A stretch of DNA of 17,778 nt, from positions 1 to 17,778 of the forward strand of contig JAEHDT010000050.1 in assembly GCA_016880225.1 (NCBI GenBank). The letters run 5' to 3'. Below, one piece after another: positions 1-6,229 of the stretch. Position 1 is the first letter of the stretch. Each line of letters starts with the position of its first letter. Under the pieces are notes generated by a model, which did no database searches, had not been told where the DNA came from, and worked only from the letters and a program-made list of their open reading frames with translations. The position numbers and the translations under genes are program-made. Source of the DNA: Gemmatimonadota bacterium. GTDB lineage: Bacteria; Gemmatimonadota; Gemmatimonadetes; Gemmatimonadales; GWC2-71-9.

Positions 1-177
1 CGCCTCGCGGACCTGGTCGGCTACGTGGGAACGTGGTCGGCGGTGTGGGCGCTCGAGCGCGTCGCAGGACCCGGCCCGTTCGCCGCGTTCCGCCGCGCGC
101 TCGCGGACGCCTGGGGGCCCGCGGAGATGGTGCGCGCCGTGAGCTGGCCCCTCGCGCTGCGGGTGGGGCGGGTCTAA
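1..177 (+). CDS. Class I SAM-dependent methyltransferase, C-terminal fragment
   Basis: The window opens inside a reading frame of 58 codons that ends at TAA (175-177). The visible residues include a YVGTWSAVWALERV stretch and end in WPLALRVGRV. This tail is typical of Methyltransf_11-type class I methyltransferases related to the yeast TMT1/Crg1 group, where a YxGTWSAV segment and a final strand close the Rossmann-like fold. The SAM-binding motifs lie upstream of the window, so substrate and activity cannot be judged. The 3' end overlaps the convergent msrB gene by four bases (174-177). The family call rests on the C-terminal motif only. Confidence 0.6.
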   Translation, partial: RLADLVGYVGTWSAVWALERVAGPGPFAAFRRALADAWGPAEMVRAVSWPLALRVGRV

Positions 178-746
178 CGAGACTGCTGCCGCGCCGCCGT
201 CTGGAACAGGGGGAGATACCGCCCGTAGCCCTCCGCCTCGAGCCGCTCGACCGGAATGAAGCGGAGCGCCGCTGAATTCATGCAGTAGCGCAGCCCGCCG
301 GGCGCCGGCCCGTCGTCGAACACATGGCCGAGGTGGGAATCCGCGTGCGCGGAGCGCACCTCGGTGCGCACCATGAACAACGAGCGGTCCACGTGCTCGC
401 GCACGTTCTCGGGCTCGAGCGGCTTCGTGAAGCTGGGCCATCCGGTGCCGGAGTCGTACTTGTCGAGCGAGCTGAACAGCGGCTCGCCGGAGACGACGTC
501 CACGTAGATCCCGGGACGATGGTTGTCCCAGTACTCGTTGCGGAACGGCGGCTCGGTGGCATCGTGCTGGGTGACTTCGTACTGCAGCGGGGCGAGCGAG
601 CGCTTCAGCTCGGCGTCGCCAAGCTTCTTGAAGTGCATCGGATCCCATCCTTTCACGGTGTGCTGGGCTTCCGCGACGCGGGCGGCGCCCGCGAGGATGA
701 CGGCAAGGCCGAGCGCCCGAATGAGGGTCATGGGGGACGGGGTCAT
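174..746 (-). CDS. msrB: Secreted peptide-methionine (R)-S-oxide reductase MsrB, single-cysteine form
   Basis: MsrB reduces the R epimer of methionine sulfoxide in proteins. The predicted 190-residue product begins with a signal peptide (residues 1-25, ending AARVAEA before Gln), so it should act outside the cytoplasm. The SelR domain is clear: DKYDSGTGWPSF, HLGHVFDDGP and the catalytic motif RYCMNSAALRF with Cys at about 155. The two CxxC zinc pairs of the classical enzyme are absent (VVSGEP and SAHADSHLG stand in their places). The usual resolving Cys before GWPSF is Thr. The catalytic Cys is the only cysteine I see. The ATG at 746 was chosen over upstream in-frame starts because it directly precedes the signal peptide; an ATG at 731 is also possible. 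The gene is divergent from the DUF456 gene and overlaps the methyltransferase stop. Confidence 0.9.
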   Translation of the reverse strand: MTPSPMTLIRALGLAVILAGAARVAEAQHTVKGWDPMHFKKLGDAELKRSLAPLQYEVTQHDATEPPFRNEYWDNHRPGIYVDVVSGEPLFSSLDKYDSGTGWPSFTKPLEPENVREHVDRSLFMVRTEVRSAHADSHLGHVFDDGPAPGGLRYCMNSAALRFIPVERLEAEGYGRYLPLFQTAARQQSR

Positions 747-862
747 ACCCTCAATGTGGAGGGGGCGCGTGCCCGAAGGAAGTGACGTGGCTTGAAGGCT
801 CTCGTTCGCAGGAGGTACGTTGCGATGGACCACGGTGGATGTCCCCGGAGGCGAGTTGCGGA

Positions 863-1369
863 ATGGCCGACGTCGCTGCCGTACTGATCCTGGCGGTGTG
901 CGGGCTCGCGGGCCTGCTGCTCGTCCCGTTCGGGTTGCCCGGCCTGTGGGTGATGGCGGCGGGCTTCCTCGCCTATGGGGGGCTCACGGGGTTTCGATCG
1001 ATCAGTGTGGCCATGATGGCGATCGTCGTCGGCCTCGCCTTCCTGGGTGAGATCGTCGAGAGCTGGCTGGGCTTCCGCTTCGCGCGGCGCTACGGCGGAT
1101 CGAGCCGCGCGGGATGGGGGGCGCTGCTCGGCGGTCTCGTCGGCGCGGTGGTCGGGGTTCCGGTTCCGCTGGTCGGGAGCGTGATCGGCGCGTTGGTGGG
1201 GTCGTTCGCCGGCGCCGCCCTGTTCGAGTACAGCGTGTCGCGCCGGGCCGAGGTGGCGGTCGGTGCCGGGTGGGGAGCCATGGTGGGGCGCGCCGCGGCC
1301 GCGGCCGCGAAGATCGCGCTGGGGGTGGTGATCGGCGTCGTCAGCCTGTGGGCGGTGCTTCGCCGCTGA
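863..1369 (+). CDS. DUF456 family membrane protein
   Basis: The product is a 168-residue, very hydrophobic protein with about five to six membrane segments. It matches the DUF456 family in order: an N-terminal helix pair with a LPGLWVM turn, a GEIVESWLGFRFARRYGGSSR loop followed by a glycine-rich helical stretch (GALLGGLVGAVVGVPVPLVGSVIGALVG), and a C-terminal helix ending WAVLRR. Many GxxxG spacings in the central part suggest tight helix packing. The family has no established function. The ATG at 863 has GGAGG at 847-851, 11 bases upstream. Longer in-frame starts (782, 839) have poor ribosome-binding sites. Its 3' end overlaps the convergent HD-GYP gene by 29 bases. Confidence 0.82.
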   Translation: MADVAAVLILAVCGLAGLLLVPFGLPGLWVMAAGFLAYGGLTGFRSISVAMMAIVVGLAFLGEIVESWLGFRFARRYGGSSRAGWGALLGGLVGAVVGVPVPLVGSVIGALVGSFAGAALFEYSVSRRAEVAVGAGWGAMVGRAAAAAAKIALGVVIGVVSLWAVLRR

Positions 1370-2954
1370 GGCGGGCCGCCCCCATCGTCTTCTCGAATGC
1401 CGTGAACACCCGGTCGGACCACCAGCGCCGGCACGCCGTGATGCGCGCGAGCGCTTCGTCCGGGGGGAGCGCCGCTTGGTCGAAGCGGCCGGTCGTCAGC
1501 GTATCGTAGGCCTCCACGATGCCGACGATCTGTGCCGCGAGCGGGATCTGGTCGCCCTCCAGCCGGTCGGGATAGCCGGTCCCATCGTAATGCTCGTGGT
1601 GCCAGCGGATGATGGGTTTCAGGTCCCAGGGAAACTCGATGCTCGCGAGCAGCTCGACGCCCCAAACCGGATGCATCCGTACCAGCTCGAGCTCGGCGGG
1701 AGTCAGCGGACCGGGCTTGTGGAGGATCTCGTGCGGCACGCGCACCTTGCCGACGTCGTGCAGGTAGGCACCGAGCAGGATGGTCGTCTCGGTCCGGTCG
1801 TCGAGGCCCAGCGCGCGGGCCAGCGCGACGGCCATGCGCGCCACCCGCTCGCAGTGGCTGAAGGTGCGGCTGTCGCTCGATTCGATCGAGCGGCCCCACT
1901 CGCGAACCACGGCCAGGTACGCGCCCTGGAGCTCCGCCATCTTGCCGCCCACATGGACGAGCTCCACCCGTGCATCGAGCCGGCGGAACAGCCGGTAAGC
2001 GGCGTTGAGCAGCCCGAGCGCTTCCTGATTCCGCCCCATCGCCTGATACAAGAGCGCCAGCTCGCGGGATGCCTCCGCCTCGGCCAGCACGGAGCCGGCC
2101 GCGATGGCCAGCTCGATGGCCGTGCGCAGCCGTGACTCGGCCAGGGTGGGGCGGCCGGTCTCGCGGTACACCGTGCCGATCACGCGGTAGGCATCGGCCT
2201 TGGGCGCCCGCGCGCCCAGCCTGTCGAACAGCGCCAGCGCCGCCTCTGCGCCCTGCTGCGCATTCTCGAATCGCTGGCGCGCCACGTCCACTTCCGCGTG
2301 GTTGACCAGACACAGACCCTCCAGGTATGCGTCGCCGGTCCGTTCGGCGAGGGCGAGACTCTCGCGGAAGTAGCATTCTGCCGCGGTGTAGCGGCCACGG
2401 TCCGCGTTGACCATGCCGAGGTTGTGGTAGGTGATGGCGCACCCGTGGGGATCGCCGCACTCGCGATACGCCGCCAGCGAGCGGTCGTAGCGCGCGACGG
2501 CCTCGTCCAGGTCGCCCTGGATGTTCGCGAGGATGCCGAGGTTCTGCTGCACGCGTGCCCGCAGCTCCCGGCTCGATCCGCCCAGCTCGAGCGCGCGGAG
2601 AAACGCGTCGCGGGCGTGCTCGAGGGAGCCCGTCGCCAGATCCAGACCGCCCAACGTGTTCAATGCCTCGGCCGCGAGGCCGTCGTGGCCGATGCGGCAG
2701 GCGACGTCGTAGCTGCGCCGGCACAGGTCGCGGGCCGGGGCCGATTCGTCCCGCTGCTGGCGCACGATCGCGAGCCGCCGCAGCGCCTCGGCGAGCACGG
2801 CCGGCTCCCCAGCGTCCTCCGCCATCCGGATGGCGATCTCGTAGCACCCGATGGCCTCCGGAATCGCTCCGGCCCGCTGCCGCTCGCGGGCGTCCTGAAG
2901 CAGTGCCGCGGCGTGCGGCGGCCCGGCCCGGCGGGTGCTACCAGGCGATCGCAT
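1341..2954 (-). CDS. TPR-repeat protein with C-terminal HD-GYP cyclic-di-GMP phosphodiesterase domain
   Basis: The product is 537 residues with no membrane segment or signal peptide, so it is cytoplasmic. Residues 15 to about 350 are helical TPR-like repeats of the MalT/Rapsyn type (for example NLGILANIQGDLDEAVARYD and NLGMVNADRGRYTAAECYF). Residues 365-520 form an HD-GYP domain with an upstream metal-ligand His in SHCERVA, HDVGKVRVP (H399-D400), the RMHP His, and HHEHYDGTGYP (GYP at 460-462), followed by VEAYDTLTTGR. HD-GYP proteins hydrolyse c-di-GMP to pGpG or GMP; all the expected metal ligands look present. HD-GYP domains often follow a receiver domain; here a TPR scaffold takes that place. 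The start overlaps the upstream lipoprotein gene by 17 bases and lacks a good Shine-Dalgarno, which suggests translational coupling. Confidence 0.9.
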   Translation of the reverse strand: MRSPGSTRRAGPPHAAALLQDARERQRAGAIPEAIGCYEIAIRMAEDAGEPAVLAEALRRLAIVRQQRDESAPARDLCRRSYDVACRIGHDGLAAEALNTLGGLDLATGSLEHARDAFLRALELGGSSRELRARVQQNLGILANIQGDLDEAVARYDRSLAAYRECGDPHGCAITYHNLGMVNADRGRYTAAECYFRESLALAERTGDAYLEGLCLVNHAEVDVARQRFENAQQGAEAALALFDRLGARAPKADAYRVIGTVYRETGRPTLAESRLRTAIELAIAAGSVLAEAEASRELALLYQAMGRNQEALGLLNAAYRLFRRLDARVELVHVGGKMAELQGAYLAVVREWGRSIESSDSRTFSHCERVARMAVALARALGLDDRTETTILLGAYLHDVGKVRVPHEILHKPGPLTPAELELVRMHPVWGVELLASIEFPWDLKPIIRWHHEHYDGTGYPDRLEGDQIPLAAQIVGIVEAYDTLTTGRFDQAALPPDEALARITACRRWWSDRVFTAFEKTMGAARLSGEAPPTG

Positions 2955-3441
2955 ACGTCGAGAAGTGCTGCACCTGTCCCGTGACGGTCCGCGAGAACAG
3001 GTTGTCGAGCGACACGAGGTACTCGAGGATGACCAGTGCGTCGCTCGTGTAGGCGATTCGCTTGGGCACGAGCGACGCGAGGGCGTCGCAGTTGGCGTAG
3101 CTCATGGTGAGCGACGCGGGACGCAGAAAACGCAGTCCCTCGGGCTGGAAGTGAACCTGGTTCACCGTGTCGGCGGGTGCCAGCGCGGTGATGCTCACCG
3201 GCTCGACCAGTGCCCCTGCCGGCACGACGAGGCGGTGCGCGCCCACGGAGAGCGTTCCTCCGTCGGGCCCGATCGTCTGAGTGACGGAGTCGGCCGGCAG
3301 GGGAGCGCAACGGAGCAGGCCGGTCGCGCTGGTCAGCGAGGGCGACGTACGGGGCGCGAGCGGCGCGGAGTCGCCGCAGCTCAGCAGGGCCAGCGCGGCG
3401 CTGCCGAGCAGCATGCGGCGGACGAGTGGAATCGCCTTCAT
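2938..3441 (-). CDS. Putative lipoprotein with ZU5-like domain
   Basis: The product is a 167-residue protein with a lipoprotein signal: RR, a hydrophobic run, then LALLSC with the lipidation Cys at 22. After a Pro/Ser/Thr-rich spacer, residues about 55-115 read IGPDGGTLSVGAHRLVVPAGAL and continue with VSITAL. This is the beta-sandwich pattern of ZU5-like domains, found in many Gemmatimonadota-type surface lipoproteins. The C-terminus (QHFSTYAIAW) fits the end of the same fold. AGGAG lies 9 bases before the ATG. The start overlaps the stop of the RR-like gene as ATGA (3438-3441), and the stop overlaps the start of the HD-GYP gene, so it sits in the middle of a tightly coupled three-gene operon. 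Its function is unknown. It could be the envelope component of the signalling unit, which is inference. Confidence 0.72.
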   Translation of the reverse strand: MKAIPLVRRMLLGSAALALLSCGDSAPLAPRTSPSLTSATGLLRCAPLPADSVTQTIGPDGGTLSVGAHRLVVPAGALVEPVSITALAPADTVNQVHFQPEGLRFLRPASLTMSYANCDALASLVPKRIAYTSDALVILEYLVSLDNLFSRTVTGQVQHFSTYAIAW

Positions 3442-4400
3442 GCGGACGGTCTCCTGGTGTCGGATGCGACGGCGGCCGGACTGCCATGCGACGGCGACGG
3501 GCGGCCGGACGGGACGTGGGGAGCGCCGTCGAAGCGACGCACCCACGGCGCGCCGGGCTCCGGCGCGCCGCCACGCACCGCGGCGTTGGCGCGCACCAGC
3601 AAGTCGACGGGATCCGTGGGCGAGTACTTGAGGTTCGCCACCGCGTCGTAGCCGGCGCGGAGCGTCGTGCCGGGCAGGAGCGGAACCGCGTCCGCGGTCA
3701 CGTCACGCAGCGCATCCGCTACGCGATGCGCCAGTTTCACCGCCCCGACGTGGTCGGTCGCGGGTGCCAACACCGCGATCTCCGTCGCGCTGAACGCGCC
3801 GACGACGTCCGAGAGCCGGGCGGCACGCGCGATCGTGCTTGGGACCCGGGGGTCCACGGGGTCGGCGTCGATCGCAAACACGACGCAGGCAAGGCCACCG
3901 TGCCGCCGGGCCATGAGGGCGCCGAGCTCGCGCGCCCGCCGCGCCAGGACCGCCCGCCCGTGAACGGCCGTGGTGGGGTCTGCCAGATCGTCGGCCAGCG
4001 CCACGTCGATGTTGCGCTTGGCCTGCACGTAGATCTGCAGCGTCACCGCGAGATCGTCCGGGTCGCGCGGGTAGCGGAGGAAGTCCCACACGCCGGCGCG
4101 CAGCGCGGTCACGCGTTGCTCCGGCGTGGGCGTGTCGCCGGCGATCATGAGAATCGGCACGTAGTGGCCGATGTGCGGATCGGCGTGCAGCAGGCGGCAC
4201 GCCTCGATCCCCGGCACGTCCGGCAGGTCGGCCTCGACGATGATCACATCCGGCCGGACCTCGCGCGCCATCTCGTGCGCCAGCGTGCCGCTGTGCACCT
4301 GGATGACGGCGAAGTGGCCGCCGCCGAGAGCGCTCGCCAGCCACTGCTCCTTCGAGATGACGAGCAGGACCACCGGAGGCATCGTAGTTGTCGCGTCCAT
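3438..4400 (-). CDS. Pseudo-receiver plus degenerate GGDEF protein with retained RxxD I-site (putative c-di-GMP receptor)
   Basis: The product is 320 residues and soluble. Residues about 8-125 have the receiver fold, but every phosphorylation residue is changed. The acidic pair after strand 1 is missing (VLLVISKEQ). The acceptor Asp is Glu56 (VEADLPDVPG). The strand-4 Thr/Ser is Ala (MIAGD), and the strand-5 Lys is Tyr (FLRYP). Residues about 130-270 are GGDEF-like, with the signature replaced by SATEI (204-208). Exactly five residues before it lies RLSD (195-198), the spacing of the c-di-GMP inhibitory site. Known relatives such as Caulobacter PopA use this combination to bind c-di-GMP without making it. 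The Ser/Pro/Arg-rich C-terminus looks disordered. The ATG at 4400 has no clear Shine-Dalgarno; an ATG at 4382 is the alternative. The stop overlaps the lipoprotein start as ATGA. Confidence 0.82.
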   Translation of the reverse strand: MDATTTMPPVVLLVISKEQWLASALGGGHFAVIQVHSGTLAHEMAREVRPDVIIVEADLPDVPGIEACRLLHADPHIGHYVPILMIAGDTPTPEQRVTALRAGVWDFLRYPRDPDDLAVTLQIYVQAKRNIDVALADDLADPTTAVHGRAVLARRARELGALMARRHGGLACVVFAIDADPVDPRVPSTIARAARLSDVVGAFSATEIAVLAPATDHVGAVKLAHRVADALRDVTADAVPLLPGTTLRAGYDAVANLKYSPTDPVDLLVRANAAVRGGAPEPGAPWVRRFDGAPHVPSGRPSPSHGSPAAVASDTRRPSA

Positions 4401-4415
4401 GGGCTCATGTATCGC

Positions 4416-4493
4416 GGTCGCAACAATCGGGCCCCCGACGGCGCTCAGGGTGAGGTTTCCCCGTAAGCGCGGCTCAGACAAATTGTTGGGACC
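4416..4493. repeat. Separated imperfect inverted repeat upstream of the pseudo-receiver gene
   Basis: GGTCGCAACAAT at 4416-4427 is matched in inverted orientation by ATTGTTGGGACC at 4482-4493, 11 of 12 positions, with 54 bases between. It lies in the roughly 185-base non-coding stretch between the broken small gene (ending 4586) and the pseudo-receiver gene (starting 4400). The rest of this stretch shows no confident promoter or ORF. It may be a leader structure or a dyad for a regulator. Confidence 0.4.
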
Positions 4494-4585
4494 ACCGCGG
4501 GTGAGTCGGGCCCGGCGGCTGGTGTGGCGGCGACGCATCGGGCTCCTGCGGCCGCCCGAGGGGAACCAGGTGTGGCGGCGGCGAT

Positions 4586-4806
4586 CTAGCGGGCGCCCGC
4601 CAAGCGCTCGACGAGGAGAGTGGTCCCGAGCTGCACGACCAGGATCGCCACGAGCACGGCGGCCCGGAGGTTCTCGTACCGCCGCCCGCGGCGCCATAGA
4701 GCGCCGCCTGGGGGATGCACATCAGCGGTGCAGGGATGCGTTGAGCGTGGCCCGGCGCGACCGGAAGGGCGTGCAGGCCGAGCAGGCACAGCAGCGCGCG
4801 CCTCAT
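4586..4806 (-). pseudogene. Small exported/membrane protein gene interrupted by an apparent one-base frameshift
   Basis: From ATG at 4806 one frame encodes a signal-peptide-like start (MRRALLCLLGLHALPVAPGHAQ) and continues to about ALYGAAGG. It then becomes low-complexity Ser/Pro/Arg sequence typical of an out-of-frame shadow. At about 4680-4690 a neighbouring frame takes over with RYENLRAAVLVAILVVQL and runs to a TAG at 4586-4588, ending in LVERLAGAR. Both halves have G/C at nearly every third position, and the hydrophobic segment is a credible membrane helix. Restoring one base in the GC-rich run GCGGGCGGCGG would give one protein of about 72 residues: signal peptide, short linker, one transmembrane helix. 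It could be a true pseudogene or a sequencing or assembly error. I do not recognise a family. No Shine-Dalgarno is visible before 4806. Confidence 0.5.
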
Positions 4807-4818
4807 CGGGAGGACTGT

Positions 4819-6156
4819 GTGGCGGAGTGGACGGGTGTCAAATCAATGGGCCGCGTGTGTCTGGCCGCCGCCGGCGTGGCGGTCGTCGGCTCGGTGCGCG
4901 CCCCAGGCCAGGCGCCCGTGGGCCGGCTCGAGGAGCGGGTCACAAGCACGACCGACAGCGCCCAGGCGTACGCTCTCTACCTGCCGCCGGGCTACACGAC
5001 CGAGCGCCGCTGGCCGGTGCTGTTCGTGCTCGATCCCCGCGGGCGGGCCCTGCTCGGGCTGAAGCTGTTCGAGGCCCCTGCCGCGCGCCTCGGGTGGATC
5101 GTGATGAGCTCCTACAACACGCTGAGTGACGGCCCGCCCGAGCCGAACGTGAACGCCATGAACGCGATGCTCGCGTCGGCGCAGGCGCGGCTTTCGATCG
5201 ATCCGAGGCGGCTGTACCTCGCCGGATTCTCGGGCACGGCGCGGGTGGCGTTGCGGTTCGCCGTAACGCTGCGCGGCAACGTAGCGGGCGTGGTGGCCGC
5301 GGGTGGCGCGCTGGGGTTCGAGCTGGGAGGGCCGGAAACCGCGTTCGCCGCCGACTCGGGCTTCGCGTACTTCGGTGCCGCCGGAACGCGTGACTTCAAT
5401 TACGAGGAGGTGTTCGCACTGGGCGAGCGGTTCGGCGTCACGCGGGTGCCGTTCCGGGTGGTGGCGTTCGAAGGGCCGCACAGCTGGCCGCCGGCGAGCG
5501 TGTGCGGCGAGGCACTGGAGTGGCTGGAGCTGCGCGCCATGCTGGCGGGCCTGCGCCCGCTCGATTCGGCCTTCGTGCGCGCCCGGCTCGAGGACGATGG
5601 CGCGCGCGCCACGGAGCTCGAGCGCGCTGGTCGCTGGGCCGAAGCGGCTCGGCTCGACGAGGCCATCGCGCGCGACTACGCCCGCTGGCCCGGCGCCGCC
5701 GCCGCGGCGGAGCGGGCCGCCGCTCTGCGAAACAACCCCGTGGTGGTGCGCCACGAGCGTGAGGCCCACGAGCTCGCCGCGCGCGACCAGCGGCAGGGGC
5801 TGGAGCTCGAGAAGACGCTGGCGTGGGAGCGGGCCCAGCGACACCAGCCCACCCTCGAGGCATTGACCCGCAAGCTCCGGATCCCGGAGCTCCAGCGGAC
5901 GGTGCAGCGCGGAGACAGCCTGGAGGCGGCGAGCGCGCGACGGCTGCTCGCCCGCATTTTCGTGTGGCTTTCCTTCTACCAGCCGCGGGCCTACCTGGCC
6001 GACGGCGTCGCGGACCGCGCCCTGCGCATGTTCGAGGCCGCGGTGGCGATCGCCCCGATTCAGGGAGAGGGGTGCGCGTTGCTGCGCCAGGCGCTCGCCG
6101 CGGCGACGGCGGAGCAGCGGGAGCGGCTCGCGGGCCAGTGCCCGCCCGGCGGCTGA
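4819..6156 (+). CDS. Exported alpha/beta-hydrolase (esterase-like) with helical C-terminal region
   Basis: The product is 445 residues from GTG 4819. An N-terminal hydrophobic stretch (CLAAAGVAVVGSVRA) looks like a signal peptide, so export is likely. Residues 25-250 resemble feruloyl-esterase/PHB-depolymerase-like hydrolases: YALYLPPGY, RWPVLFVLDPRG, then the nucleophile elbow LAGFSGTARVALR with Ser138. Candidate acid is Asp192 (GTRDFNY) and candidate base is His221 (EGPHSWPP). The elbow reads GFSGT, so the last Gly of GxSxG is Thr. Residues about 250-440 are Ala/Arg/Glu-rich helices, perhaps TPR-like, unrelated to catalysis. GTG 4819 was chosen because GGAGG sits five bases upstream (4809-4813). 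ATG 4846, in the same frame, has no good site but would give a shorter leader. The gene is divergent from the broken small gene. Substrate unknown. Confidence 0.75.
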   Translation: MAEWTGVKSMGRVCLAAAGVAVVGSVRAPGQAPVGRLEERVTSTTDSAQAYALYLPPGYTTERRWPVLFVLDPRGRALLGLKLFEAPAARLGWIVMSSYNTLSDGPPEPNVNAMNAMLASAQARLSIDPRRLYLAGFSGTARVALRFAVTLRGNVAGVVAAGGALGFELGGPETAFAADSGFAYFGAAGTRDFNYEEVFALGERFGVTRVPFRVVAFEGPHSWPPASVCGEALEWLELRAMLAGLRPLDSAFVRARLEDDGARATELERAGRWAEAARLDEAIARDYARWPGAAAAAERAAALRNNPVVVRHEREAHELAARDQRQGLELEKTLAWERAQRHQPTLEALTRKLRIPELQRTVQRGDSLEAASARRLLARIFVWLSFYQPRAYLADGVADRALRMFEAAVAIAPIQGEGCALLRQALAAATAEQRERLAGQCPPGG

Positions 6157-6229
6157 CGGTTGCCGCATTCCGACCCGTCGGTGCCGCAAAAACGCCCTAT
6201 CAAGAATGGGCGCCCGCTCGTACTCTTGA

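Noticed and set aside
2298..2984. Plus-strand frames opposite the TPR/HD-GYP gene
   Set aside because: Composition and repeats mirror the TPR coding strand; no start context or family match.
4401..4585. Possible c-di-GMP riboswitch before the pseudo-receiver operon
   Set aside because: Tempting from context, but I see neither the GEMM-I nor the class II conserved words; only an inverted repeat is supported.
4171..4818. Upstream extension of the esterase frame and of other frames through non-coding DNA
   Set aside because: The added residues are low-complexity Arg/Pro/Ser, lie opposite the pseudo-receiver gene, and place the signal peptide in the middle of the protein.
6193..6212. CGCCC/GGGCG hairpin between the esterase and kinase genes as terminator
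   Set aside because: The stem has only five pairs with a ten-base loop and no T-tract; it is expected by chance at this GC content.
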